Part shown: positions 33,969 to 43,637 of the stretch, piece after piece
How positions within the stretch are numbered: position 1 is the stretch's first letter
How the letters are laid out: every line of letters begins with the position of its first letter
Assembly (NCBI GenBank): GCA_023435895.1
Contig: JAEZLH010000028.1
Location: 186,001 to 250,000 of the forward strand
From: Bacillota bacterium
GTDB lineage: Bacteria; Bacillota; Clostridia; Lachnospirales; Lachnospiraceae
Direction: 5' to 3'
DNA length: 64,000 nucleotides
The notes under the pieces: generated by a model
Database searches by the model: none
What the model was told of the DNA's origin: nothing
What the model saw: only the letters and a program-made list of their open reading frames with translations
Program-made: the position numbers and the translations under genes

Positions 33969-35522
33969 TTAGTGTTTAAAATGTCTCATTCCGGTAAATA
34001 TCATGGCAATACCATATTCGTTGCATTTCTTAATGGAATCCTCATCCCTGCCTGCACCACCTGGCTGAATGATTGCGGTAACTCCTGCCTGATGCGCTGC
34101 CTCTACACAATCATCAAAGGGGAAGAACGCATCGGATGCAAGTACTGCACCCTTGGTTGCACCTTCACCGATTAACTCCTCAGCATGCTCAATGGACTGC
34201 TTGGTTGCCCAGATACGGTTCACCTGTCCAGGTCCGATTCCCACGGACTGTTTGTCCTTTGCAATTGCAATACCGTTGGACTTTACAAACTTCACAACCT
34301 TCCATGCAAATAAAAGGTCATCCATCTCTTTTTCAGAAGGTGCACGGTCGGTAACCACCTTAATTTCATCTTCATTTAACAGTTTGCTATCGATTGTCTG
34401 AACGATCAGACCGCCATTTACTTTCTTTAAATCATATGCATTCTCATCTTGTGGCACATCAATGTCTGGAAGCTGCAATACCCTGATGTTTTTCTTTATT
34501 GTAAGAATTTCAAGTGCTTCCTTCTCATAGGAAGGAGCAACGACAACCTCCAGAAAGATATTCTTCATTTCCTCTGCCATCTGTACAGTAACTTCACGAT
34601 TTATTACGACAATACCACCAAAGATAGAGGTTTTATCTGCGTCATAAGCCTTCTTCCAAGCATCTGTTATATGATCCGCACTTCCTACACCGCAGGGATT
34701 GCCATGCTTACAAGCTACTACGGTAGGTTCCGTAAATTCTTTTAACAACTCCAAAGCACCATTGGTATCATTAATATTATTAAAGGATAATTCCTTGCCA
34801 TTTAACTGAATTGCATCGGTTAAAGAACCTTTCTTCTTACCGATTTCACGATAGAAGGCAGCGGATTGATGAGGATTCTCGCCATATCTCATATCCTGAA
34901 CCTTCTCATAGGTAAGTGTAAGAGTTTCAGGTAATTCCTTGTCCCCTCTTTGATTCTTCAAGTAATCTGCTATCATGGTATCGTAAGAGGAAGTGTGCAT
35001 AAACACCTTTTGCATTAAGTAGAACTTTGTATCAAGGGATACTTCACCGCTCTCCTTAAGCTCCTCTAATACTTTTTCATAATCTCTAGGATCAACTACA
35101 ACAGCAACATCCTGGTAGTTCTTTGCAGCGGAACGTAGCATGGTGGGTCCACCGATGTCAATGTTTTCTACTGCTTCGTGTCGTTCCACGTTATCCTTTA
35201 AAATGGTTGCTTTGAACGGATATAAATTAACGAATACGAAATCGATTGTTTCTATATTGAGGTTAGCAAGCTGCTCCATATGAGAAGGATTGCTTCTCAT
35301 AGCAAGAAGACCTGCATGTACAGTAGGATGAAGTGTCTTAACACGTCCGTCCAAACATTCCGGGAATCCAGTTAGCTCCGATATCTCAATGGCAGGAACT
35401 CCGGCTTCCTTTAGTTTGCTATAGGTACCTCCGGTCGAAATAATTTCAATTTGTAAGGACACCAATTCCTTAGCAAGTTCGATAATTCCTGTTTTGTCCG
35501 ATACGCTAATTAATGCTCTCAT
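33969..35522 (-). CDS. purH: Bifunctional AICAR transformylase / IMP cyclohydrolase
   Basis: 517 aa from ATG 35522 (MRALISVSDKTGI), with AAAGGAG before it; the longer frame has no support. N-terminal cyclohydrolase (MGS-like fold): STGGTYSKLKEAG, GFPECLDGRVKTLHP, NIDIGGPTMLRSAAKN. C-terminal transformylase: YGENPHQSAAFY and the catalytic Lys-His in ACKHGNPCGVG. It performs the last two steps to IMP, which GuaB in this window takes toward GMP. It is a lone gene with a nested hairpin in its leader. Confidence 0.97.
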   Translation of the reverse strand: MRALISVSDKTGIIELAKELVSLQIEIISTGGTYSKLKEAGVPAIEISELTGFPECLDGRVKTLHPTVHAGLLAMRSNPSHMEQLANLNIETIDFVFVNLYPFKATILKDNVERHEAVENIDIGGPTMLRSAAKNYQDVAVVVDPRDYEKVLEELKESGEVSLDTKFYLMQKVFMHTSSYDTMIADYLKNQRGDKELPETLTLTYEKVQDMRYGENPHQSAAFYREIGKKKGSLTDAIQLNGKELSFNNINDTNGALELLKEFTEPTVVACKHGNPCGVGSADHITDAWKKAYDADKTSIFGGIVVINREVTVQMAEEMKNIFLEVVVAPSYEKEALEILTIKKNIRVLQLPDIDVPQDENAYDLKKVNGGLIVQTIDSKLLNEDEIKVVTDRAPSEKEMDDLLFAWKVVKFVKSNGIAIAKDKQSVGIGPGQVNRIWATKQSIEHAEELIGEGATKGAVLASDAFFPFDDCVEAAHQAGVTAIIQPGGAGRDEDSIKKCNEYGIAMIFTGMRHFKH

Positions 35523-35557
35523 GCACAATCTCCTTTTTTTCCTTAAATTCTGATAGT

Positions 35558-35612
35558 TAATTGCGAAAACACGATTAGTTCTATCATCGTAATTATTTAA
35601 GCTTCGCAATTA
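35558..35612. repeat. Nested inverted repeat in the purH leader
   Basis: TAATTGCGAA (35558-35567) pairs with TTCGCAATTA (35603-35612); inside, ACGAT (35571-35575) pairs with ATCGT (35586-35590). A related TGCGAAAC/GTTTCGCA repeat precedes guaB. Confidence 0.6.
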
Positions 35613-35799
35613 CCCATTAAACTCTGATTATATAAAAATTCTACACCATGGTTATTATGATTTCAATTCATTATTACTTATGTATCTTATTGTTATTTCT
35701 AATATATAATATTAACGCCGATTATTATTGCATTCCTTTTCAAAAAGTAATATAATTCGTAAGGTACGCCATTTTGTAAGCCGCAAGATAGGAGGTAGT

Positions 35800-36462
35800 A
35801 TGAAACGTTTTAAGGTATCCGATTTATTGATTGGGTTAATCTTTACCCTATTATTTATTTCTATAGCTGTTGTGATAACAATTAACTTCAGACCCTTATA
35901 TTATTTAGATCTTCGTTTTCTAAATATTGAAGGTATTTCCGGTCTGTCCAGGAATGAAATTTTACAAAACTATAATGCATTGATTGACTATTCCTCTCCG
36001 TTCTTTTCAGGCAAGTTGGTATTCCCTACTTTACCTGCCTCAGAAAGTGGCCTTGGTCATTTTAAAGATGTAAAGAATATTTTCACTTTCTTTTATATTC
36101 TTGGGGGAATCACTTTAGTGCCATCAATCATTATTTTTATCCGTAAAGCAAAAAATAAAGATTATAGCTTTTTGTTTGTTTCCTCTGTTATGGCAATTGT
36201 TTTGCCCACAATCCTTGGCGTATTTATGGCAATCAATTTTGATGAAGCTTTTATTGTTTTTCACAAAATTGCATTCCGCAACAATGATTGGTTGTTTGAC
36301 CCTTCCACAGATCCTGTAATCAATATATTACCGGACACTTTCTTTCTTCATTGCGCTGTAATGATAATTTTGATTGTTTTATTGTTTAGCATATTAGCTG
36401 CTTGCATTTATTTCTCTCAAAATAAGCATTTTAGCATAAATGACAGCGAAAACAAGGGGTAA
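35800..36462 (+). CDS. TIGR01906/DUF1461-type integral membrane protein
   Basis: 220 aa from ATG 35800, with AGGAGG four bases before; the frame opening at 35728 is less likely. Four hydrophobic helices: about residues 8-30, 96-116, 128-148 and 185-210. A long outside loop holds LYYLDLRFLNIEGISGLSRNEILQNYNALIDY, the conserved opening of DUF1461 proteins, whose function is unknown. It is encoded just upstream of pyk on the same strand but with a separate pyk promoter. Confidence 0.8.
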   Translation: MKRFKVSDLLIGLIFTLLFISIAVVITINFRPLYYLDLRFLNIEGISGLSRNEILQNYNALIDYSSPFFSGKLVFPTLPASESGLGHFKDVKNIFTFFYILGGITLVPSIIIFIRKAKNKDYSFLFVSSVMAIVLPTILGVFMAINFDEAFIVFHKIAFRNNDWLFDPSTDPVINILPDTFFLHCAVMIILIVLLFSILAACIYFSQNKHFSINDSENKG

Positions 36463-36480
36463 AATTGTAATTTTCCAACA

Positions 36481-36508
36481 TTGATTTATCCTTGCTATAC
36501 GATATAAT
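36481..36508 (+). promoter_or_regulatory. Pyruvate kinase promoter
   Basis: TTGATT (36481-36486), 16-bp spacer, TATAAT (36503-36508). The leader of about 110 bases contains the hairpin at 36533-36559. Confidence 0.7.
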
Positions 36509-36532
36509 AAGCTTAGTTAAAGGTATTTTTAA

Positions 36533-36559
36533 GATTTGAAATATTATCGATTTCAAATC
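36533..36559 (+). repeat. Perfect hairpin in the pyk leader
   Basis: GATTTGAAAT (36533-36542) and ATTTCAAATC (36550-36559) are exact complements around a 7-base loop. No T run follows, so it is a leader stem or operator, not a terminator. Confidence 0.65.
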
Positions 36560-36624
36560 ATTCAATAAATCACTCACCCATCAAATACAAAATAGATACC
36601 AGTATGGTATCATGGAGGTAAAAC

Positions 36625-38052
36625 ATGAGAAAAACTAAAATTATTTGCACCTTGGGACCGTCAGCAGAAACTGAAGAAGTTTTAAGAGAGCTAATTCTTG
36701 CCGGTATGGATGTTGCGCGTTTCAACTTTTCCCATGCAGATCACGAAGAGCATCTGGGAAGATTAAAAACCATTGAAAAATTACGTGAGGAACTGGGTAT
36801 TCCGGTAGCTACTCTACTTGATACCAAAGGACCTGAAATCCGTATTGGTACGTTTAAGGATGACAAAAAGATACAGTTATCTGAAGGCCAGACCTTTACT
36901 TTAACCATTAGAGAAATTGAAGGCGATGAAACAACTGTATCCATCTCTTACAAAGATCTTGTTAACGATGTCAAAGTTGGCGACACTATTCTCATAGATG
37001 ATGGTTTAATTGAATTAACAATCAAAGAACTGACTGAAACTGATATTATTTGTGTAGTAAAAAATAGTGGAATGATTTCAAACCGCAAAGGTGTTAACGT
37101 TCCTGGCGTCGAATTGTCCATGCCCTACATTAGTGAAAAAGATCGCTCTGATATCCTGTTCGGTATTGAGAAAAACTATGATTTTATTGCAGCTTCCTTT
37201 GTAAGAACCGCAAAAGATGTCATGGATATTCGTGCAATCCTAGACGAACATAATTCAAAAGTAAAGATTATTGCAAAGATTGAGAATCTCCAGGGTGTAG
37301 AAAACATTGATGAGATTATCAAGGCTGCTGATGGAATTATGATTGCACGTGGTGATATGGGTGTTGAAATCCCTTACGAAGAAGTTCCTGTTATTCAGAA
37401 AATGATTATCAAAAAGGTATACAACAGCTCCAAGCAGGTTATCACTGCAACACAGATGTTGGATTCCATGATGAAGAACCCCAGACCAACCAGAGCTGAG
37501 ACCACTGACGTTGCAAATGCTATCTATGATGGCACTAGTGCAATCATGTTATCTGGTGAAACTGCTGCCGGAAAATATCCGATTGAAGCGTTAAAGACAA
37601 TGGTAAAAATCGCAATGCGTGCAGAGGCTGACATCGATTATAAGAAGCGTTTCAGAATGCAGGATGTAAGCCAGAACCCGGATATCACAGATGCTATTTC
37701 CCGTGCAACAGTAACTACCGCACACGACTTAAATGCAAAGATGATTATTACGGTAACTACCTCCGGCAGAACCGCTCGTATCATCTCCCGCTTCCGTCCT
37801 CAATGCCAGATTCTTGGCTGTACAACTGATCCGGTTGTATGCCGTCAGTTAAGCATGGCATGGGGTGTAACTCCTTTGTTAATGAATGTAGAGCATGATA
37901 CCTTTGAATTATTTGACCATGCAATTCAAACCGTTGAAACTGCAGGATACTTAGAAAACGGCGAAATTGCAGTATTAACCGCAGGTGTTCCCCTCGGTAT
38001 TTCCGGAACTACTAACTTAATTAAAGTACAGGTTGCCGGAGAACACAACTAA
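36625..38052 (+). CDS. pyk: Pyruvate kinase
   Basis: 475 aa, ATGGAGG upstream. Start KTKIICTLGPSAETEEVL, then FNFSHADHEEH, LLDTKGPEIR, the catalytic region IIAKIENLQGVENIDEII, MIARGDMGVEIP and TQMLDSMMKNPRPTRAETTDVANAI. It lacks the extra C-terminal PEP-utiliser domain found in Bacillus-type enzymes. It makes pyruvate and ATP from PEP, in parallel with PPDK. Confidence 0.98.
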   Translation: MRKTKIICTLGPSAETEEVLRELILAGMDVARFNFSHADHEEHLGRLKTIEKLREELGIPVATLLDTKGPEIRIGTFKDDKKIQLSEGQTFTLTIREIEGDETTVSISYKDLVNDVKVGDTILIDDGLIELTIKELTETDIICVVKNSGMISNRKGVNVPGVELSMPYISEKDRSDILFGIEKNYDFIAASFVRTAKDVMDIRAILDEHNSKVKIIAKIENLQGVENIDEIIKAADGIMIARGDMGVEIPYEEVPVIQKMIIKKVYNSSKQVITATQMLDSMMKNPRPTRAETTDVANAIYDGTSAIMLSGETAAGKYPIEALKTMVKIAMRAEADIDYKKRFRMQDVSQNPDITDAISRATVTTAHDLNAKMIITVTTSGRTARIISRFRPQCQILGCTTDPVVCRQLSMAWGVTPLLMNVEHDTFELFDHAIQTVETAGYLENGEIAVLTAGVPLGISGTTNLIKVQVAGEHN

Positions 38053-38083
38053 TTGAACTCACGAAAACTCTAATATTATAACA

Positions 38084-38128
38084 AACAGGTCTTTTATGAT
38101 ATAATTAAATCATAGAAGACCTGTTTTT
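38084..38128 (+). terminator. Terminator after pyk
   Basis: AAACAGGTCTT..ATGAT (38084-38100) pairs with ATCAT..AAGACCTGTTT (38109-38125), followed by T residues. Confidence 0.85.
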
Positions 38129-38145
38129 GTCTTACACACAAAGAA

Positions 38146-38184
38146 CAGGCAGAAACTCTTCATCCTGTGAATCATTTCTGCCTG
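38146..38184 (-). terminator. Probable guaB terminator
   Basis: CAGGCAGAAA (38146-38155) pairs with TTTCTGCCTG (38175-38184). On the minus strand the tail is GTTCTTTGTG, a weak T run. It lies about 150 bases after the guaB stop codon. Confidence 0.55.
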
Positions 38185-38335
38185 CATATACTGTCGCTAT
38201 TCTAAATTACTATTGATTAAGGTTCCAAAATCTTTGTTATACTGTTTCGATGGCTATTTGCATCAAATCAATAGCTTCATGCAAATTTCTAATGTACACG
38301 CTGAAAGACCTTTTCACTCCTAATCCAAAAATCAA

Positions 38336-39790
38336 TTACTCTACACTATAGTTTGGAGCTTCTTTCGTGATATGAATATCATGTGGATGGCTTTCTTTCA
38401 AGGATGCTGCGGAAATCTTAACGAACTTTCCGGTATCTTGCAAGGTCTGAATATCCTTTGCACCACAATAACCCATACCAGATCTCAAACCACCGATTAA
38501 CTGGAATACAGTATCTTCTACGGTACCCTTATAAGCCACACGACCTTCTACACCTTCCGGAACAAGCTTCTTTGCATCCGTCTGGAAATAACGATCCTTG
38601 CTGCCATTCTCCATTGCAGCGATGGAACCCATACCGCGGTAAACTTTATACTTTCTTCCCTGGAATAGTTCAAAGGTTCCGGGACTCTCATCGCAGCCTG
38701 CGAAGATACTACCCATCATACATACATTAGCACCTGCTGCCAAAGCCTTTGTTACATCACCGGAATACTTAATACCACCATCACCGATAATCGGGATACC
38801 ATGTTCTTTTGCTACTGCATAGGAATCCATAATTGCTGTTATCTGAGGAACACCAATACCTGCAACTACACGGGTTGTACAGATGGAGCCGGGGCCGATT
38901 CCAACCTTTACAGCATTCACACCTGCTTCTATCAGTGCTAAGGTTCCTTCTCCTGTTGCTACATTACCGGCAATAATCTGAAGATCCGGATATGCCTCTC
39001 TAATTGTTTTAACCGCATTAACAATATTCAGGGAATGTCCATGTGCAGAATCTAGTACAATCACATCCACCTTCGCCTTAACTAAAGCATCCACACGCTC
39101 AAGAATATTCTTTGTAATACCTACTGCTGCACCACATAGAAGGCGTCCCTGGTCATCTTTTGCGGATAAGGGGTATTTGATCTGCTTTTCGATATCCTTA
39201 ATTGTAATGAGTCCCTTTAGATTCCCTTCCTCATCAATTAACGGAAGCTTTTCCTTTCTTGCAGTTGCAAGTATCTTCTTTGCCTCTTCCAGTGTAATGC
39301 CTTCCTTAGCTGTAATCAAACCTTCGGAAGTCATGGATTCTTTGATCTTCTTTGAAAAATCTGTTTCAAACTTCAAATCACGATTGGTGATAATACCAAC
39401 CAATTTCTTTCCATTTTCTACAATCGGAACACCGGATATTCTATATTTTGCCATAACCTCATTAGCGTCTTGAAGGGTATGGTCAGGGGATAAATAAAAG
39501 GGATCGGTGATTACTCCGTTCTCTGAACGCTTAACCTTATCTACCTCTTCTGCCTGCTGTTCAATGGACATGTTTTTATGAATAATTCCGATACCTCCCT
39601 GTCTGGCCATAGCAATCGCCATACGGTTTTCAGTAACCGTATCCATTCCGGCACTCATTAACGGGATGTTCAGCTTGATTTTCTTTGTAAGGTTCGTTGT
39701 CAGATCTACAAGATTTTGTGTTACCTCCGAGTACGCGGGTACTAATAAAACGTCATCAAAGGTAATTCCTTCACCGATAATTCTACCCAT
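38336..39790 (-). CDS. guaB: IMP dehydrogenase
   Basis: 484 aa, GAGGAG before the start. TIM barrel interrupted by two CBS domains (about residues 95-205: ISGVPIVENGKKLVGIITNRDL and LPLIDEEGNLKGLITIKDI). Catalytic cysteine in GIGPGSICTTRVVAGIGVPQ, with the mobile flap around YFQTDAKKLVPEGVEGRV. It oxidises IMP to XMP with NAD, committing flux to guanine nucleotides. Single gene. Confidence 0.98.
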   Translation of the reverse strand: MGRIIGEGITFDDVLLVPAYSEVTQNLVDLTTNLTKKIKLNIPLMSAGMDTVTENRMAIAMARQGGIGIIHKNMSIEQQAEEVDKVKRSENGVITDPFYLSPDHTLQDANEVMAKYRISGVPIVENGKKLVGIITNRDLKFETDFSKKIKESMTSEGLITAKEGITLEEAKKILATARKEKLPLIDEEGNLKGLITIKDIEKQIKYPLSAKDDQGRLLCGAAVGITKNILERVDALVKAKVDVIVLDSAHGHSLNIVNAVKTIREAYPDLQIIAGNVATGEGTLALIEAGVNAVKVGIGPGSICTTRVVAGIGVPQITAIMDSYAVAKEHGIPIIGDGGIKYSGDVTKALAAGANVCMMGSIFAGCDESPGTFELFQGRKYKVYRGMGSIAAMENGSKDRYFQTDAKKLVPEGVEGRVAYKGTVEDTVFQLIGGLRSGMGYCGAKDIQTLQDTGKFVKISAASLKESHPHDIHITKEAPNYSVE

Positions 39791-40163
39791 TTTGATAATC
39801 TCCTCACTTTCAAATTGTAATTAGTCAAATGCGAAACGATTTCTTCCTTGAATGTTTCGCAGTGATCTAAAATAGTATGTTTTTATAGATTTTTAAAAGT
39901 ATAACCAATAACCATTCGCTTGTCAACCATGAAAAAATAGAAATACACAGATTTTTCGACTCATAAATAGCAGTTCACTTCTTCTTGTCTCAGGTAGATT
40001 AACCCCTATTCTCCATGGTGGAGGTGTTCTATCTTAATTTCTTTTATAAATCGTTATCTATGGCCTAAAACAGAGACATTATGGCTGCTACTTCAAATAA
40101 TCAATTCAAAAATTGCTTACTGTTCTTATGCGACTGACAGAACAACCAATCTAAACTTCAACA
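39791..40163. other. Intergenic region with guaB leader hairpin
   Basis: No gene seen. TGCGAAAC (39830-39837) and GTTTCGCA (39854-39861) form an inverted repeat in the guaB leader. The rest is AT-rich without clear signals. Confidence 0.5.
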
Positions 40164-40209
40164 TAAAAAAAAGATGCAGAAATGAGTTTGAGGCTCACAC
40201 TGCATCTTT
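40164..40209 (-). terminator. Terminator of the ilvE operon
   Basis: Minus strand: AAAGATGCAG (40200-40209) pairs with CTGCATCTTT (40170-40179), an inner TGAG/CTCA stem, then a run of T. Confidence 0.85.
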
Positions 40210-40220
40210 ATAACGTTTCA

Positions 40221-40718
40221 TTATACTAAAGAAATTTTTCTGGGATTCTTTTGCTTCATCATAGAGAGCATCTTTTCACTGGGTTCAAAAATGATACGAT
40301 ATTTTCTCTCACCCACACTTGCAATGATTACAAAAGGCTTATTCTGTATATTCCCGCTGGAAAAGTCCTTTGTCTCCAATTGCATATTCTTATAGGAATC
40401 TAGTGCATGTGATCCAAGCGGTGCAATAATTTCCATTTGCTCCATATCAACACGTAAAATTGTTTTGCGCTTCGCTTTACCGGCGATACGATCAAAATCA
40501 ATTTGACCATCCACAAATACATATTCAAATTCCACATTCAATCTGGGGAAGAAAAATATCACTGCTGCTATAATCGCTACACCAATTACCATATAAAAGC
40601 CCTGTAGGGTAAATAAAAACAACCCTACCAAAACACCAAACCCCATTAACACTCTTAATGCAATGGAATTTGCGTCCATTTTCTTTTTCGCTCCCGCTTC
40701 CGCGTACAACTGATTCAT
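40221..40718 (-). CDS. Small membrane protein with two helices (DUF6106-like)
   Basis: 165 aa, AGGAGG before the start. Two adjacent hydrophobic helices (about residues 20-40 and 42-60) are followed by a basic, beta-rich cytosolic domain: FEYVFVDGQIDFDRIAGKAKRKTILRVDMEQMEII and KPFVIIASVGERKYRIIFEPSEKML. I believe this is the family listed as DUF6106 in Lachnospiraceae, function unknown. It follows ilvE by 13 bases and shares its transcript and terminator. Confidence 0.7.
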   Translation of the reverse strand: MNQLYAEAGAKKKMDANSIALRVLMGFGVLVGLFLFTLQGFYMVIGVAIIAAVIFFFPRLNVEFEYVFVDGQIDFDRIAGKAKRKTILRVDMEQMEIIAPLGSHALDSYKNMQLETKDFSSGNIQNKPFVIIASVGERKYRIIFEPSEKMLSMMKQKNPRKISLV

Positions 40719-40731
40719 CTCATACCTCCTA

Positions 40732-41799
40732 TTAGACTTCTATCGTCCAACTATGCTCATCCTTTAGTTTACCTAACTGAATACCGGTTATTGTATCATA
40801 TAATCTCTGGCTGATCTCACCAATCCCGCCATCTTTTACTTGCATAATATTCTCTTCCCAACGAAGCTCTCCGACCGGTGAAATTACTGCTGCAGTTCCG
40901 GTACCCCATACTTCTTCCAGAGTTCCAGCCTGTGCAGCCTCATATATTTCATCAATGGATATCTTACGTTCCTGCGTAGGTAATCCCCATTCCCTACATA
41001 ATGCCAACACAGAATCCCTTGTAACACCTGGAAGAATGCTTCCATTTAACTCAGGAGTAACTACTGTTCCGTCAATCTTAAAGAAAATGTTCATAGCACC
41101 CACTTCTTCAATGTATTTACGGTGAACACCATCCAACCATAATACCTGAGAATAACCTTCCTCATGTGCTTTCACTTGAGATTTTAAGGACGCCACATAA
41201 TTTGCTCCAACCTTTGCTTCGCCGATTCCGCCTTTAACTGCTCTTACATATTCGTCTTCAATCCATATTTTAACCGGATTTAATCCTTCCGGATAATATG
41301 CTCCAACGGGTGAAAGAATGATCATAAATAAATAATGATCCGAAGGACGAACTCCTAAGAATGGATCAGTTGCTATAATAAATGGTCTGATATAGAGGGA
41401 TGTTCCTTCCTTGGTCGGTATCCATGCCTCGTCCATTTTTACAACTGCTTTTATTGCTTGAAGAAAGTCCTCTTCCGGAATTTCAGGAATACATATTCTT
41501 CGATTGGTGCGGTTAGCTCGTTCAATATTCTTGTCAGGACGGAATAAAAGTACCTTTCCTTCCTCTGTTTTATATGCCTTTAAGCCTTCGAACATCTCTT
41601 GTCCATAATGAAAAACCATGGCTGAGGGTTCTAAATTAAGCGGCTGATAAGGTATAATGCGAGGATTATTCCAACCGTGACCCGATTCATAACTCATAAT
41701 AAACATATGGTCGGTAAATATCGTACCGAATTTTAACGGATTATCCGCCCCTGGCAATACCTTTGGATTTTTTGTCTTTTCAATCTTAATCTCTAACAT
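40732..41799 (-). CDS. ilvE: Branched-chain amino acid aminotransferase
   Basis: 355 aa fold-type IV PLP enzyme of the longer BCAT class. Signatures: FHYGQEMFEGLKAYKTEEGKVLLFRPDKN, IATDPFLGVRP, GGIGEAKVGANYVASLKSQ (PLP lysine in the ASLK segment), EEVGAMNIFF and GSILPGVTRDSVL. It transfers amino groups between glutamate and the keto acids of Leu, Ile and Val. AAGGAAGG lies before the start. Confidence 0.95.
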   Translation of the reverse strand: MLEIKIEKTKNPKVLPGADNPLKFGTIFTDHMFIMSYESGHGWNNPRIIPYQPLNLEPSAMVFHYGQEMFEGLKAYKTEEGKVLLFRPDKNIERANRTNRRICIPEIPEEDFLQAIKAVVKMDEAWIPTKEGTSLYIRPFIIATDPFLGVRPSDHYLFMIILSPVGAYYPEGLNPVKIWIEDEYVRAVKGGIGEAKVGANYVASLKSQVKAHEEGYSQVLWLDGVHRKYIEEVGAMNIFFKIDGTVVTPELNGSILPGVTRDSVLALCREWGLPTQERKISIDEIYEAAQAGTLEEVWGTGTAAVISPVGELRWEENIMQVKDGGIGEISQRLYDTITGIQLGKLKDEHSWTIEV

Positions 41800-41956
41800 C
41801 TTCTCATCCTTCCTTTTTTAACCCCTCATCCCACCATGACCGTTCAATCAAGATATAAATCTTGTATGGCAATAGGTTGTACTACCATTTTTTCTAATAT
41901 TTATAGTAGACGCACTGACAAAAATTTTCAAGTGTTTTTTCATCGATTTTTCTTTA

Positions 41957-42448
41957 TTAGCCTTTTCTTTCATATCTACAAAAGGTGTAGGTCAAATCAT
42001 AATAAGTCTGCTCGTCGGATTCTTCTGCCAGAACCCAATCCTCCATTTGATCTAAATTGGGAAAATAGGTATCCGCTGCATAAGCATAATCTATCTTCGT
42101 GATATGTGCAGTATTGCAATAAGGCAGCATCTGTTTATATATGCTTGCACCACCGATCACATAAATATCCTCCGAGCGGTATTGTTTTGCCAACTCCAAT
42201 ATCTCTTCAATTGAATGGACAACGATTCCATCCTTTACTTTATAATCTGGCTTTGTCGTTATTACAATATTGGTACGATTCTTTAAAGGCTGTCCGCCCG
42301 GAAAGCTCTCCAGTGTATTCTTACCCATAATAACTAGCTTATTCGTGGTCTCATCCCGGAAGAAACGCATATCCGCCGGTATACTCACTAATAGTTTGTT
42401 CTGAAAGCCGATTGCCCACTTACTATCCACTGCTGCGATTAAATTCAT
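41957..42448 (-). CDS. folA: Dihydrofolate reductase
   Basis: 163 aa. N-terminal NLIAAVDSKWAIGFQNKLLVSIPADMRFFRDETTNKLVIMGKNTLESFPGGQPLKNRTNIVITT carries the substrate acid (Asp in the PADMRFF helix) and NADPH-binding GKNT; EDIYVIGGASIYKQMLP follows. It regenerates tetrahydrofolate after thymidylate synthesis and lies downstream of thyA on the same strand. It completes the folate pathway whose earlier genes lie at 7.9-11.5 kb. Confidence 0.96.
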   Translation of the reverse strand: MNLIAAVDSKWAIGFQNKLLVSIPADMRFFRDETTNKLVIMGKNTLESFPGGQPLKNRTNIVITTKPDYKVKDGIVVHSIEEILELAKQYRSEDIYVIGGASIYKQMLPYCNTAHITKIDYAYAADTYFPNLDQMEDWVLAEESDEQTYYDLTYTFCRYERKG

Positions 42449-42681
42449 TTATTTCACCCTTCATTACTGATAAGAATTACGTAATTTCCAAATATTTCAT
42501 GCTGGTATGTAAGTACAACTGATATGAACTCCTTCATTCCAACACTCCTACTGGCTTAGCTTCCGTTCCGTAATTGTATCTATTGTACTTTTAATAGCTA
42601 AATTCTAGCGTCTTACAATTACTACTCATAAGAGTAGGTATTTCTGAATCTCTACTCTTCGTTATAGGAATATTCGCCCTC

Positions 42682-43530
42682 TTATATTGCTACCGGAATA
42701 TTCTCCACCTTGGGTCCGAATTGATAATCCATCAGTTTAAAATCATCTACGGTGAACTGATAAAAGTCTTTTATCTCAGGGTTCATCCAAAAGGTAGGTG
42801 CGTTATAGGTAGGGCGCTCAATCAACTCCTTGATTACAGGAATATGTCTGTCATAGATATGTGCATCTGCAATCACATGAACCAGTTCACCCACCTCAAA
42901 GTCACATACTTGCGCCAACATATGCACTAATACTGCATATTGACACACATTCCAGCTATTAGCCGCCAGTATGTCATTTGACCTTTGATTCAATATTGCA
43001 TTCAGCGTTAATTTCTCGCTTCCTGCCTTCTTGGTTACATTAAAGGTTACGCTGTATGCACAGGGATAGAGTTTCATCTCACTCAAATCCTGATGTACAT
43101 AGATATTCGTCATAATTCTTCTGCTGTAAGGGTTATTCTTCAGATCAAAGATCACTCGATCCACCTGATCCATTTCACCTTCCTTATATTTATGCTTCAC
43201 TGACAGCTGATAACCATATGCCTTCCCAATGGAGCCCGTTTCATCCGCCCAACTATCCCATATATTACTGCTTAACTCATTCACATTATTGGATTTTTTC
43301 TGCCATATCCATAGCAGTTCATCGATGCAGCTTTTAATCGCCGTCCTCCTCAGCGTGAGTGCAGGGAATTCCTTGGATAAATCATATCGATTCACAACAC
43401 CAAATTTCTTTATGGTATAGGCAAAAGATCCATCCTCCCACTTGGGTCTGACCTTCTCCCCCTCTGTACTGCAACCGCTATCCAATATATCCTTGCACAT
43501 GGATATAAATATATTATCCGCTAAGCTCAT
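42682..43530 (-). CDS. thyA: Thymidylate synthase
   Basis: 282 aa from ATG 43530; GGAGG five bases upstream decides against the ATG 12 bases earlier. Catalytic cysteine in LYPCAYSVTFNV, then NQRSNDILAANSWNVCQYAVLVHMLAQ and VIADAHIYDRHIPVI. Compared with E. coli ThyA the segment after the cysteine is divergent (PCAYSV rather than PCH--FQF), but the RS-D and DAHIY motifs are intact. It makes dTMP from dUMP with methylene-THF. It pairs with folA 230 bases downstream. Confidence 0.9.
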   Translation of the reverse strand: MSLADNIFISMCKDILDSGCSTEGEKVRPKWEDGSFAYTIKKFGVVNRYDLSKEFPALTLRRTAIKSCIDELLWIWQKKSNNVNELSSNIWDSWADETGSIGKAYGYQLSVKHKYKEGEMDQVDRVIFDLKNNPYSRRIMTNIYVHQDLSEMKLYPCAYSVTFNVTKKAGSEKLTLNAILNQRSNDILAANSWNVCQYAVLVHMLAQVCDFEVGELVHVIADAHIYDRHIPVIKELIERPTYNAPTFWMNPEIKDFYQFTVDDFKLMDYQFGPKVENIPVAI

Positions 43531-43593
43531 ATTATCCTCCATTCTGAAATCTTGCTATACGCTTTATTCTACCCTAAAACCACCTACAAGGCA

Positions 43594-43614
43594 ATATGAA
43601 TCCTTGATTCATAT
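43594..43614. repeat. Palindrome upstream of thyA
   Basis: ATATGAATC (43594-43602) and GATTCATAT (43606-43614) with a 3-base loop, in the gap between nrdD and thyA. Operator or short stem. Confidence 0.6.
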
Positions 43615-43637
43615 ACTAAGTGTACTAAGTTGGAAAG

